A stretch of 33,452 nt of DNA from Pseudotabrizicola sp. (lineage in GTDB: Bacteria; Pseudomonadota; Alphaproteobacteria; Rhodobacterales; Rhodobacteraceae). The notes under the pieces were generated by a model. The model ran no database searches. It had not been told where the DNA came from and saw only the letters and a list, made by a program, of their open reading frames with translations. The position numbers and the translations under genes are program-made. Positions 24,770 through 33,188 of this stretch are shown here, in pieces. Numbering within the stretch: the stretch's first letter is position 1; every line of letters begins with the position of its first letter. The stretch covers positions 1 through 33,452 of the forward strand of contig NZ_JAUXOV010000058.1 of NCBI RefSeq assembly GCF_030684215.1, given 5' to 3'.

Positions 24770-25575
24770 TCGACCTCCGGCGTCGCGGCGCGGATCAGGG
24801 CGGCGGCCATGGCCTGCGGGTCCACCTGATGGGGCGCATGGCCGGTGTCCATCGGCACCGCCTCGGCCACCGATCCGCGCCCCAGCATGGTCAGTTGCAG
24901 GTCGGTCGACACGGCCCGGTCGCGCAGCGTCACGACATAGGCCGCACGGACCTGCCCGAAGCGCGCCAAGGTCAGGGCCACCGGCGTGGCGATCGGTGCA
25001 AGCGGTTCGTCCACCATCGCGGCCGCGATGGCGGCCGCCAGATCGGTGTCTGCATCATTGGCAAAGAGCGCCGCCCGGTCGCGCGGGTTGACCGAGGCGG
25101 TGGCATAGTCGGGTGCCACGACAAAGCTGTCGGCCTGCCAGCCGCCGTGGCGGTCCGACAGCGCCAGATCCTGCATCGACTCGCCTGGGTTCTGGTCCAC
25201 CGCCGGCAGATAGGCCGCCACATAGACCAGCGTGGCGATCCGGTCGGGCGCAGCCTCAGCCACGGCCGAGATCGTCATGCCGCCGAAACTGTGCCCGACT
25301 AGAACGACAGGGTCAGGGCCGGCCGCCTCGATCACGCTTATGACGTTTGCGACGTGATCGCTCATCGTGACCTCGCCGGGGATGCGGCCGTCACCAGGAC
25401 GACCAGGCAGATCGACAGCGATAGCCGAATGCCCGGCCGCTTCGAGGGCTGCGACGGTTCCGTCCCACACCGCGCCGGTCTGAAACGCGCCGTGCACAAG
25501 AACAAAGGTGTCGGCCATTGCCGTCGCAGGCACGGCAAGCGCGGCAATCAGGGTAGCTGTCTTGAGGCGGGTCAT
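24766..25575 (-). CDS. exported alpha/beta hydrolase
   Basis: This 269-residue enzyme has a signal peptide (residues 1-21, ending AMADT). The oxyanion turn is HGAFQTG (28-34), the nucleophile Ser96 is in GHSFGG, and the catalytic His lies in TGHAPHQVDP near the end. It belongs to the small salicylate/esterase-like (RsbQ/EstC type) branch. The substrate is probably an ester or lactone, but it is not determined. The start at 25575 has AAGGAC upstream. A longer frame upstream would run through the next gene. It overlaps the ABM gene by 4 bases and follows the reductase gene by 31. Confidence 0.88.
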   Translation of the reverse strand: MTRLKTATLIAALAVPATAMADTFVLVHGAFQTGAVWDGTVAALEAAGHSAIAVDLPGRPGDGRIPGEVTMSDHVANVISVIEAAGPDPVVLVGHSFGGMTISAVAEAAPDRIATLVYVAAYLPAVDQNPGESMQDLALSDRHGGWQADSFVVAPDYATASVNPRDRAALFANDADTDLAAAIAAAMVDEPLAPIATPVALTLARFGQVRAAYVVTLRDRAVSTDLQLTMLGRGSVAEAVPMDTGHAPHQVDPQAMAAALIRAATPEVE

Positions 25576-25606
25576 CCAGATGGTCCTTTGTGAGAGGGTG
25601 ATTGGG

Positions 25607-26257
25607 TCAGACGCCCTGCGCTCCATGGCGATCGACGGCGGCAAAGGCCCACGCGCGACCCTTGCCGCGCGCCATCGCCTGATTGATCCAGAGCATCCCG
25701 AAGGGCTCGAGCAGGCGGGCCTTGGTGATGTCGCCGGCGTCCAGCGGCTCGAAACCAAGGTCGGCCAGCAGTTGGGCGACGGCCTCCTTGGCGGCCGGGT
25801 CGTTCCCGGCCATGAACATGACGGGGCGGCCGGGCAGAGCGGCGGTGTCGGCCATGATCTCGGCGCCGACCTGATTGAGCGTCTTGACCACGCGCGCCTC
25901 GGGTAGCCAGTCCTGCACCGTCTCACCGCCCGATGAGGTGTGGCCGAGGACAAGCGCCAGCGCGCCATCGACCATGCCCAGCGGGTTCATGCAGTCGATC
26001 ACGATCTTTCCGCGGAGGTCACCAAGCGTCGCCACGGCTGCGGCGGCCGCGCCCCAGGGCAGGGCGAGGATCACGATGTCAGCGCCCTGTGCGGCTGTTG
26101 TCGGGTCTGCCACTGTCGCTCCGGTCGCGTCAGCAATGGCGGCGACCTTGGCCGCCATCGGGTCGCGCACACCCAACGCGACGACATGACCTTTGCCTGA
26201 GAGGCTATGCGCAATGGCGCTCCCGACCTTGCCCGAACCGATGATCGCGATCTGCAT
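25607..26257 (-). CDS. NAD(P)-binding oxidoreductase, F420-dependent NADP reductase fold
   Basis: This 216-residue protein starts MQIAIIGSGKVGSAIAHSLS, an NADP-binding Rossmann fold. It continues with ALPWGAAAAAVATLGDLRGK and IVIDCMNPLG, the pattern of the F420-dependent NADP reductase family. Many relatives in proteobacteria lack F420 and act on other electron carriers or quinone-like substrates; I cannot pick one. A short AAGGCGAG-like site precedes the ATG at 26257. It is the first gene of a four-gene operon opposite the LysR regulator gene, which begins 70 bp away. Confidence 0.88.
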   Translation of the reverse strand: MQIAIIGSGKVGSAIAHSLSGKGHVVALGVRDPMAAKVAAIADATGATVADPTTAAQGADIVILALPWGAAAAAVATLGDLRGKIVIDCMNPLGMVDGALALVLGHTSSGGETVQDWLPEARVVKTLNQVGAEIMADTAALPGRPVMFMAGNDPAAKEAVAQLLADLGFEPLDAGDITKARLLEPFGMLWINQAMARGKGRAWAFAAVDRHGAQGV

Positions 26258-26327
26258 GAAATCTCGCCTTGCTTCACTCTGCCCGCAAGAGATACTGATC
26301 TGAAGAAAGACACAAAAATGAATAAGC
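26258..26327. promoter_or_regulatory. 70-bp divergent intergenic region between reductase operon and LysR gene
   Basis: The gap holds both promoters and is the expected binding site of the LysR regulator. It is AT-rich beside the LysR start (aaaatgaataagcatgatg). A weak T-N11-A dyad can be drawn in it, but nothing is striking. The short gap supports mutual control of both directions by the regulator. Confidence 0.45.
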
Positions 26328-27269
26328 ATGATGTCTGACTTAAGCACATCGCAACTCCGGAGACTGGACCTGACGCTGCTTCTGGTGTTCCTGGGGCTGC
26401 TTCGGCACCGCAAGGCACTGGACGTGGCCACTGAACTGGGCCTGACACAGTCGGCCATCAGCCAAGCCCTGAAGCGTTTACGCGACATCTTCGAGGACGA
26501 ATTGTTTCTGCGCCGCCCCTACGGGATGGAACCGACCGCGGTCGCGTTGACACTCGAGGCACCGCTGGCGCAGGCGGTCGAGGCGTTGCGCGGAGCGCTG
26601 GGTGCGGCGCGTTTCTTCGATCCCGGCGTGGCCACTGGAGTTGTGCGGATTGCCGCCCTTGACGCCCAGCAGGCGGTGCTCATCCCGCCCCTTGTCGCGT
26701 GCTTGCGCGCACAGGCGCCAGGCCTGCGCCTGTCCGTCCTGCCGCTAGCGCGCAGCGACGCGGTTGAGGCGCTGATCGACGGGCGGGTCGACCTGTCCCT
26801 CGGGTTTCTGTGGAACGTGCCCGACACGATCCTGGGCGAACGACTCTATGAGGAAAGCTACCTCGTCGCGGGGAGGCCGGGCAGCCTGTCGCGACCACTC
26901 GATCTCGATAGTTACTGTGCAGCGGATCATGTCCTCGTGGCACCGGGCGGCGACCTGCGCGGGGTCGTGGATGAGCAACTCGAGGCCGTCGGGATGTCAC
27001 GCAATGTGGTTCTGGGCTTGCCCGGGTTCCTTCCGGCCCTTGCAGCCGTTGCCGCGTCGGACGCTCTGGTGACGCTGCCATCTCGCGTCGCACAGGCCTT
27101 CGCGCCGTCCTTCGGGCTTGTCACCTTTGGGGCGCCTCTGGAAATTAGACGCTTCCCTGTGTCGGTCTTCTGGCATCGAAGGAACGACGCGGATCTGCGC
27201 AACAAGTGGCTGCGACGGCAGCTTGCCGACTGTGCAAGGGTGCCGTTGCATTCTATGGGCGGGCCGTGA
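26328..27269 (+). CDS. LysR-family transcriptional regulator
   Basis: This 313-residue LysR regulator has its HTH at about 10-70: LDLTLLLVFLGLLRHRKALD, then TQSAISQALKRLRDIFEDELF. A type 2 periplasmic-binding-like effector domain follows from about 95 to 300. It is divergent from the reductase-hydrolase-monooxygenase-DJ-1 operon and is the likely regulator of it. The inducer is unknown. I see no strong ribosome site before the two adjacent ATGs. Confidence 0.92.
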   Translation: MMSDLSTSQLRRLDLTLLLVFLGLLRHRKALDVATELGLTQSAISQALKRLRDIFEDELFLRRPYGMEPTAVALTLEAPLAQAVEALRGALGAARFFDPGVATGVVRIAALDAQQAVLIPPLVACLRAQAPGLRLSVLPLARSDAVEALIDGRVDLSLGFLWNVPDTILGERLYEESYLVAGRPGSLSRPLDLDSYCAADHVLVAPGGDLRGVVDEQLEAVGMSRNVVLGLPGFLPALAAVAASDALVTLPSRVAQAFAPSFGLVTFGAPLEIRRFPVSVFWHRRNDADLRNKWLRRQLADCARVPLHSMGGP

Positions 27270-27359
27270 CATCTAGCGAGATCGCGCGATTGCAGGGGAC
27301 CAGCTGACGATAGCGAAGCCGAAAGGTGGCCGTCCAAGATAGGAACGCGGAGGCGCTGA

Positions 27360-27912
27360 TCAAAGCAGGTCGGCGAACTGCTCCAGGTCGGCAACCGTGG
27401 CGACCAGCCCTTGCTGCGTCAGGATCGCGAGATACTCGTCGACGCTTTTGGGCGGATTCTTGAGGCGCGCGCGAACTTTGCGGAGCGCGGAACAGACCAG
27501 ACCGGGCGCGAGAGACAGTTGGTTGCGGAAGAAGTCGTCAGGGTGCTGGGTCTCGATGCCGAAAGGCGAAAGTGTCTCAGGTGGGAAGTCCTTCAGGTTT
27601 TGAGTGACGATGGCGTCACAGCGCCCAACGATTGCGGCCGCCAGAACATGTCGATCGTCGGAGTCCGGCAGTGATAGGGCCGGCACCAATGCCGCGTAGC
27701 AGGTGACCAGGCAGTCGCGTGTTGCCCTGTCCATCAAGTCGCGAGTTCGTTCCAGCGCCGCCCGGTCCCGATGAGGTTCGTTGCGCAGAAGGGCGTCAAT
27801 CCATTCCCGATGGATGTCGGCCGTCCACTTGGCCTTGAAAAGGTCCGTGACCGCCAATTGTTGGAGCGGGACAAAGGACGTTCGCGTCGAACAGGACCGT
27901 GTACTGGCTCAT
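27360..27912 (-). pseudogene. PIN-domain toxin (VapC-like), broken by a deletion/frameshift
   Basis: The coding region begins at the ATG at 27912, which overlaps the antitoxin stop (ATGA). It reads MSQYTVLFDANVLCPAP and then falls out of frame. The family's intact protein continues with a short helix and QLAVTDLFKAKWTADIHREW. That part resumes in another frame, from the TTG at 27857 through to 27360 (165 residues). About 17-20 bases are therefore missing after the first beta strand. Asp9 (LFDAN), the first catalytic acid of the PIN nuclease, is separated from the rest (SDDRHVLAAAI). A nuclease made from 27857 alone would lack it and should be inactive. Confidence 0.85.
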
Positions 27913-28388
27913 TTCGAGCCGTAGCCCATGTCCTGCTCTTGAGCGTCGGCGGCTAGTTGGTCGAGCACCGCTTCACGCTCGTTGTCGATCGCGGCCTTGT
28001 AGGACATCACGTCCTCCATGCGGACGCGGCGATGCTTGCCTACCTTCCAATGCGGGATGCTTCCATTCTCGAGTAGTTTGATCAGGAACGGCCGCGAGAC
28101 GCTCAGGACCTCAGCTGCCTGCACTGTCGAGAGCTCTGCATTCTCGGGGATGATGGTGACCCCGCGCCCCGCTGCCATCGCCTCGAGGATTTCCATGAGC
28201 AGCGATACAGCGTCTGCAGGAAGCTCTATCGGCTCCATCTGCTCGGAGTCTGTCACGCGAAGCTTCAACGGCGCGCGCGCCCGGGCAAAGCGTGACAATG
28301 CCTGCCCAGAGACGCGTGCGATCGCTGCGTCCTGCGGGGTGGGCGGAAGGTGGTGGTCTCCTCTCCGTTTTCTGTTCTCTACCACCAT
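27909..28388 (-). CDS. excisionase-like antitoxin with HTH
   Basis: This 159-residue protein has a linker-type N-terminus. It continues MEPIELPADAVSLLMEILEA and GVTIIPENAELSTVQAAEVL, and then an excisionase/MerR-like HTH: SVSRPFLIKLLENGSIPHWK followed by VGKHRRVRMEDV. The HTH binds the operon's own DNA and the C-terminus (QEQDMGYGSK) binds the toxin in related pairs. Its stop overlaps the PIN start as ATGA. The antitoxin is intact even though the toxin is not. It is transcribed from an AT-rich region at 28389-28420. Confidence 0.88.
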   Translation of the reverse strand: MVVENRKRRGDHHLPPTPQDAAIARVSGQALSRFARARAPLKLRVTDSEQMEPIELPADAVSLLMEILEAMAAGRGVTIIPENAELSTVQAAEVLSVSRPFLIKLLENGSIPHWKVGKHRRVRMEDVMSYKAAIDNEREAVLDQLAADAQEQDMGYGSK

Positions 28389-28500
28389 ATATGAAATAAG
28401 TGCAACAAATGCATTAAGTGTCGGTGATTTTCTGCGCGCCCTGCCGCGCGCTCGCGGTCACCGCTACTGCCAACTGGGCCGTCAACACCCACGCTAACCT

Positions 28501-29496
28501 TCAGTTCGCAGTGCACCACATTCTGAATCGCCCCTGTCCTGTCACCTCGCGGATCAGGCCGCGCGCTTCCAGCCATGCAAGGTTGCGCTGGACGGCGGCG
28601 CGGCTGGCGCCAGTCAGGGCCTCGGCCATCGGTGCAGAGACGAACGGCCATTCGGTCAGCACCGCGCGCAGAGCCGCGGGCGTCCTGCCCGAGAGCGATG
28701 CCATCTCGGCCACTGCCCGCGCCGACCATGCCTCGATATCGTCAAGCTGCCGCATCGCGGTCAGGCATGCCGTCTCCATCCCGTCGAGCCAACGCACAAG
28801 ACGGTCGGCGGGTGGGCCACCGGCGCGAAGACCCCCTGCCCCGCCCATTGCCAGAGGCGCGAAGACTGCTCCTCTCCCCTCGCTGGCAGCGATCCGCGCA
28901 GCTGTGACAGCCGCTTCCATCCGGTCGCCGTGCTGCCCGAGCCCCGCTAGGCCCCATAGGTGAAAGCCCATAGCGGCGCGGGTGATCGGGTGCAGGTCGG
29001 CGGCTTGCCCCATTAGATCCAGCCAACCGCTCGCACGATCCACGAACGGCTCGGTCACATCACCTAGGTTCTCGGGGTCGCGACGGTCGAGGAAGGCGGA
29101 CAGGTCCTGCTCCGGTCCCGGTCCACCCGTCAGCCGCCGCACGGCCCATCCGACCCGCGCCAGCGCGGCCGTGTCGTCCTGCACGCCGGACAGGCGCATG
29201 GAGATCCAGAGCGCCAGCCGATCTGGGCCAATGCGGTCACCCACAAACCAGCAGAGGTCTGCCGCTTCGATCAGGGCAAGCCTATGACGCCAGCCTTCCG
29301 GGCTGCGCTTCAGACGGTCGTCCAGAGCGCCGACGCGACCGGCCACAAGAGCAAGACGCGCGGCTTGACCGGCCTCTGCTTTCCGCCAATCGTCGAGGGC
29401 TTCGGCTTCGCGCGGTTCGGCCCGTGGTCCGGGCGGCAGGTAATCCGGCTCGTCGTCCATCGGACCGGGCAGGAACCAATGTCGCTTTTCCTTCAC
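28501..29496 (-). CDS. DUF1612/HTH (RHE_PE00001-type) DNA-binding protein
   Basis: This 331-residue protein has a central DUF1612-like region (ADLCWFVGDRIGPDRLALWI, then SGVQDDTAALARVGWAVRRL) and a C-terminal helix-turn-helix: SAPMAEALTGASRAAVQRNL, AWLEARGLI, then EVTGQGRFRMW. The family is found on plasmids and mobile elements of alphaproteobacteria, and its function is unknown. The start is a GTG (29494-29496) with a weak ribosome site. The next in-frame ATG is at 29460 (MDDEPDYLPPG). The gene begins 120 bp from tniA, divergently. The first six codons fall inside a repeat that may be the transposon end. Confidence 0.8.
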   Translation of the reverse strand: MKEKRHWFLPGPMDDEPDYLPPGPRAEPREAEALDDWRKAEAGQAARLALVAGRVGALDDRLKRSPEGWRHRLALIEAADLCWFVGDRIGPDRLALWISMRLSGVQDDTAALARVGWAVRRLTGGPGPEQDLSAFLDRRDPENLGDVTEPFVDRASGWLDLMGQAADLHPITRAAMGFHLWGLAGLGQHGDRMEAAVTAARIAASEGRGAVFAPLAMGGAGGLRAGGPPADRLVRWLDGMETACLTAMRQLDDIEAWSARAVAEMASLSGRTPAALRAVLTEWPFVSAPMAEALTGASRAAVQRNLAWLEARGLIREVTGQGRFRMWCTAN

Positions 29497-29573
29497 GATT
29501 TCACTGCATGGTTATGACGAGTTTTCAGGATGGTAGCGCCGGAATCGGCGCACTTTTCTGCTTTGCGATTTCA
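29480..29573 (+). repeat. candidate transposon end and TniA-binding repeats
   Basis: Two imperfect direct repeats lie upstream of tniA. The first is CTTTTC-CTTCA-CGATTTCA (29485-29503) and the second is CTTTTC-TGCTTTG-CGATTTCA (29553-29573). The first is preceded by TGTCG (29480-29484), a TGT start typical of Tn5053/Tn402/Tn7-type ends. Multiple transposase-binding repeats near an end are expected for TniA/TnsB-type transposases. No matching inverted end is seen on the far side of tniQ within the window. Confidence 0.45.
29536..29551. other. short hairpin in the tniA leader
   Basis: A perfect 6-bp stem GCGCCG/CGGCGC encloses a GAAT loop, between the two end repeats and 65 bp before the tniA start. 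It might be a regulatory site or a TniA-binding element. It is not followed by a U-run. Confidence 0.35.
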
Positions 29574-29615
29574 ATTTCAATTCGGACTTCAATAGGTTTC
29601 GAAGGGCACGGTGGC

Positions 29616-31277
29616 ATGACAGCGCTCAGCAAAGATCGGTCATTGGAACGGGCAGCTTACCGCGCTTCTGACGAGGTCTGGTCAAAGGCCGTTCGGATCG
29701 CTCGCGAACTTGACCGGGTTCTCGACGGCGACCTGCCAATGCGGGCGTCTGTCAGCCGGGCAGCGACAGAACTGCGCCTTTCGGCCCGGCAGGTCTACAA
29801 TCACCTCGCCCGGTATCGCGAGGAGCGTCGTGTCTCGTCGCTCCTGCCTCGGACGAATGGGGCGCGGCGTGCGAGGATATCGACCGGCGTTGAAGCCATC
29901 ATTTCCGAGACGTTGCGGGAGATGTGGCTGCAGCCGGAGCAACCCGACCTCGCGCCAATCGTCGACGAGATCCGCGCGCGCTGTGCCGGCCAAGGCTTCA
30001 AGCCCCCGGCCTATGTCACCGTGGCCAAGCGGATTCCGCTCATCTTCACTCCCGAGGAGATCGCGCGGCGGCGGCTTTCCGGTGGCAAACATTTTCACCG
30101 CCTGAAACCGCGTCCGGGATACATCCGTGCAGCACACGCCCTTGACGTCGTCCAGATCGATCACACACCGGCCGATATCCAGTTCGTCGAGGTGATCGAC
30201 GACCACGGCGTTTTCGTGGGCAGACCCTATCTGACCATCGCAGCCGATGTGGCGACCAGTGCAATCATCGGCTTTTGCCTCACCCTCGAGCGCCCTTCCC
30301 GACTCTCGGTGGCATTGTGCCTTGCGCACGCGATGTGCCGCAAGGATGACTGGCTGGCCGAACGCGGGATTGCGCATCCATGGGCGATGCATGGCCGCCC
30401 CAAGCAGATCGTCGTGGATTCCGCCAAGGAATTTCAGAGTAGCACGTTCACGACGGGATGCGCCGACTTCGGCATAACCGTCCGCACCCGGAACAAAGGA
30501 ACCGTTCACCGGGGTGGCGTTGTCGAACGGCTGCTGGGCAAGGTGAACACGGTGCTCAGATCCCTTCCCGGCAAGACCGGGCGGTCCATCGCGGACAGAG
30601 GAGATTATTCGTCCGACAAGCGGGCAAGTCTGACCTTCGCGGCCCTTGAGCTCTGCATCGCACTGGCAATCATCGATCACAACCAGACACAGAACGCACG
30701 CAAGCTGACCGTTCCAGCCATCGAATGGGAGTGGCGGCTTCCACCGACGGACCGGCCGATCGACGAGCCTGACCATGTCCTGCTCAACTTCTTACCTCGC
30801 AAGACGCGGCGGATCTCACCGCAAGGCGTCAGCCTGTTCGCCATGGACTACTTCGAACAGTGGCTTGGGCCGCTTGTCGCCCGCCGTGACCGCTTGGCAC
30901 CGTTGGATCTGTGCTATGACCCCCGGGACATCAGCCGGATCTATATTGCCGATCCCGACACGCGTGTCTGGCTCCCGGTCGGACGACGGGACGGCGTGAC
31001 GATGCCGCTCACCCTTTGGCAGCATGAAGCCGACCGAGCGCGCAAGCGTGAGAGCCAGCAGCGCCCCGTGCAGGACAAGACCATCCTGCGCCGGGAAATC
31101 GCGGCAACCGTCGCCGGGGCCAAATCCACGAAGGCCCAACTGCGGGAAATGGCCCGGGCCCGACACGCCGCAGACACGCCAAAGCCGTTTCACAGTGCCG
31201 GGCGCGTTTCAGAGGCGACTAATCCTGGACCGGCGCCTGACCGACCCCGCCGCGTCTTTCCCGTCGAGACCTGGTGA
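29616..31277 (+). CDS. tniA: TniA-like transposase (Tn5053/Tn402/Mu family DDE)
   Basis: This 553-residue transposase has an N-terminal HTH region (VSRAATELRLSARQVYNHLA) and an RNase-H-fold catalytic core. The DDE triad is Asp182 (VVQIDHTPAD), Asp268 (IVVDSAKEF) and Glu304 (GGVVERLLG). A Mu-type beta-barrel follows, with DLCYDPRDISRIYIAD and RVWLPV. It cuts and joins the transposon ends and works with the TniB ATPase and TniQ. I start at the ATG at 29616, because upstream codons lie in end-like repeats with no ribosome site. Its stop (31275-31277) is followed 1 base later by the tniB ATG. Confidence 0.93.
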   Translation: MTALSKDRSLERAAYRASDEVWSKAVRIARELDRVLDGDLPMRASVSRAATELRLSARQVYNHLARYREERRVSSLLPRTNGARRARISTGVEAIISETLREMWLQPEQPDLAPIVDEIRARCAGQGFKPPAYVTVAKRIPLIFTPEEIARRRLSGGKHFHRLKPRPGYIRAAHALDVVQIDHTPADIQFVEVIDDHGVFVGRPYLTIAADVATSAIIGFCLTLERPSRLSVALCLAHAMCRKDDWLAERGIAHPWAMHGRPKQIVVDSAKEFQSSTFTTGCADFGITVRTRNKGTVHRGGVVERLLGKVNTVLRSLPGKTGRSIADRGDYSSDKRASLTFAALELCIALAIIDHNQTQNARKLTVPAIEWEWRLPPTDRPIDEPDHVLLNFLPRKTRRISPQGVSLFAMDYFEQWLGPLVARRDRLAPLDLCYDPRDISRIYIADPDTRVWLPVGRRDGVTMPLTLWQHEADRARKRESQQRPVQDKTILRREIAATVAGAKSTKAQLREMARARHAADTPKPFHSAGRVSEATNPGPAPDRPRRVFPVETW

Positions 31278-31278
31278 C

Positions 31279-32160
31279 ATGGCCGACCATCTCCTGCCGA
31301 CAAGCTCAGCGCTTCTTGAGGCCGATACTGCCGCCCGCATCGCGCATGTCAGGGCGCCACGCTGGATTGGGCATCCGGTGGCCGTAACTGCGCATGACGC
31401 GATGCGACAACTGCTCGAGCGGCCGCCATCGCTGCGTCCACGCGGCTTACTGATTGCCGGTCCCTATCACAACGGCAAGACCATGATCGCCGAACGCTTT
31501 GCGATCGAACATCTGCGCCTCGCCGACCGACAAAAGGTGTGGGTGATCCAGACCCGGGAAGGTGCCGGCCTGTCGCATTTCTACGCCAGCATCTTGTCCG
31601 GACTGCGCGCCCCGCAGGCTGCCGGCTGGCGCAGCCTGTCCCGTGCCAGCGAACAGGTCGATCATCTCCTCGACAGCCTGAAGCCGCGGTTGCTGATCTT
31701 TGACGAGTTCCACAGCGCGTTGCGTGGGCGCAGGCAGGATGTGAAGGCGATCTTCTCGTTCTTGCGGCGGATCGCACGGGTGCATGACATCTCGCCCGTG
31801 CTTGTCGGCGAAATCGCCGTCTACGATGCGCTGCACGACACAGAAGAAATGGGATCACGATTTGATACGGTCCCGGTGCCGCGGTGGGGTTTCGACGAGG
31901 ATTTTGCAGCCCTTCTCGACAGTCTCGAGGCGAGCATTCCGCTTGCCCAGGCCTCTAACCTCTCGCGGTTGCCCCTTGCCAGAATGATCCATGATCTGTC
32001 GGAAGGGCTGATCGGAGAGGTGGTCGACATCGTCACCCGGGCGGCGGTTGCAGCTATTGAGAGCGGTGAGGAACGGATCACGTCCAGCACCGTCATGGCC
32101 CTCGGCTATGTGCCGCTGTCACGGCGACGGAACTCGGCCTTGCGCCATTCAATGACATGA
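31279..32160 (+). CDS. tniB: TniB-like AAA+ ATPase
   Basis: This 293-residue ATPase has Walker A GPYHNGKT (61-68), Walker B LLIFDEFHSA (138-147), and sensor regions near ISPVLVGEIAVYD and RWGFDEDFA. TniB/TnsC-type proteins form ATP-dependent filaments that link target choice to the transposase. It follows tniA by one base and its stop overlaps the tniQ start, so the three are one operon. Confidence 0.93.
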   Translation: MADHLLPTSSALLEADTAARIAHVRAPRWIGHPVAVTAHDAMRQLLERPPSLRPRGLLIAGPYHNGKTMIAERFAIEHLRLADRQKVWVIQTREGAGLSHFYASILSGLRAPQAAGWRSLSRASEQVDHLLDSLKPRLLIFDEFHSALRGRRQDVKAIFSFLRRIARVHDISPVLVGEIAVYDALHDTEEMGSRFDTVPVPRWGFDEDFAALLDSLEASIPLAQASNLSRLPLARMIHDLSEGLIGEVVDIVTRAAVAAIESGEERITSSTVMALGYVPLSRRRNSALRHSMT

Positions 32161-33188
32161 CCAGCAAGGCGCCGAGCATCACCGTCTCCCCGGCCCGCCG
32201 CTATAGAGTGGCGGCGGGACATCGCTGGCCGGTGGAGGTCAGGCCAGCTCCAGGCGAGCTTTTGTCAAGCTGGCTGCATCGGCTTGCGCATGCCAACGGT
32301 GTGCCGCCGCGTTACTTCGGAGCAGTGCTCGGTGCGGCCGGCGAGACATGGTCGGCACAACTTGACAGGCATCTGCCGGATGCTGTTCGTCGCTTGCTGC
32401 TCGACCATACGTCGATCTGCCCCGAAGAGATCGACGGTCTTTGTCTGGCCTACAGTGCACTCTCGACCCTGCGCTTGCGGCTGCGTTCCCGGCCGCAAGA
32501 TGCAGGGACATCGACGGCGCAGTCCTGTTGGCTGCAGTTCTGTCCCACCTGCCTGCGGGAAGACGAGGTGCCCTATTTCCGGCGCAGCTGGACCTTGGCA
32601 ACCCGCGTGTCCTGCTTTCGCCATGGCTGCCGGCTGCGCGACCGCTGCCCGTCTTGTGGTCAGGGCCTTGCGCCGTTCAGGCGGGATCGCCTTGTGCCAC
32701 AGCAGTACTGCGCCTACTGCGACGCTTCTCTCGCCAAACCGACGGACCCGGTAAACTCAGGCGCCCGGCGCCTCGAGCGGCTGATCGACGATCTGCTTCG
32801 CCTTGACTCAGCTGGGCGCGCGCATGACGACCGGAAGTCCCTCGCCGAGAGGCTTGCGAGATGCCTGGTGCCTGTTGGTCCGAAGACATCAACGATCCCG
32901 CATCTGTCGCAGCGGGTTCGCCACGATTTCTTACGACGGCTGTCCGAGCGGCAGATCGAGGCGAGAGACCCCACAGAACGCTGCCCGCTGAACCTCTGGG
33001 ACCGGCTTGCCAATGCCGCTGGAAACCACAACGGGCTGGTCAAGGCGCTCACGGATCAGCTTGCTGAAACTGCCGGCTTGCAGCGAACCACCTGCAGTAG
33101 AACCCCTGATCTAGCCGCCTTGCTGCGGGCCGCAACCCGGCTTCATGAAGACTGCCGATCTCCTGTCGAAGCCCTAGCTGCCTCTTAA
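32157..33188 (+). CDS. tniQ: TniQ-family target-selection protein
   Basis: This 343-residue TniQ protein opens with the family's PAPGELLSSWLHRLAHANGV, which keeps the helical core. It then carries zinc-binding pairs: FCPTCLRED, SCFRHGCRLRDRCPSCG and QYCAYC. TniQ/TnsD-type proteins bind DNA and direct insertion. The C-terminal part (about 200-343) is less conserved and may decide the target. The ATG overlaps the tniB stop. The stop (33186-33188) overlaps the convergent ScpB-like gene's stop (33185-33187), leaving no room for a transposon end, res site or tniR resolvase. Confidence 0.92.
   Translation: MTSKAPSITVSPARRYRVAAGHRWPVEVRPAPGELLSSWLHRLAHANGVPPRYFGAVLGAAGETWSAQLDRHLPDAVRRLLLDHTSICPEEIDGLCLAYSALSTLRLRLRSRPQDAGTSTAQSCWLQFCPTCLREDEVPYFRRSWTLATRVSCFRHGCRLRDRCPSCGQGLAPFRRDRLVPQQYCAYCDASLAKPTDPVNSGARRLERLIDDLLRLDSAGRAHDDRKSLAERLARCLVPVGPKTSTIPHLSQRVRHDFLRRLSERQIEARDPTERCPLNLWDRLANAAGNHNGLVKALTDQLAETAGLQRTTCSRTPDLAALLRAATRLHEDCRSPVEALAAS

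Noticed and set aside
25576-25968. An upstream extension of the alpha/beta hydrolase frame to 400 codons
   Set aside because: The extension overlaps the reductase gene, while the ATG at 25575 starts a clear signal peptide with a good ribosome site.
29536-29551. The GCGCCG/CGGCGC hairpin as a transcription terminator
   Set aside because: It is short, has no T-tract, and lies between divergent genes where no transcript should end.
33185-33188. A right end of the transposon between tniQ and the ScpB-like gene
   Set aside because: The two stop codons overlap, and no inverted copy of the candidate left end appears in the 260 bases that follow.
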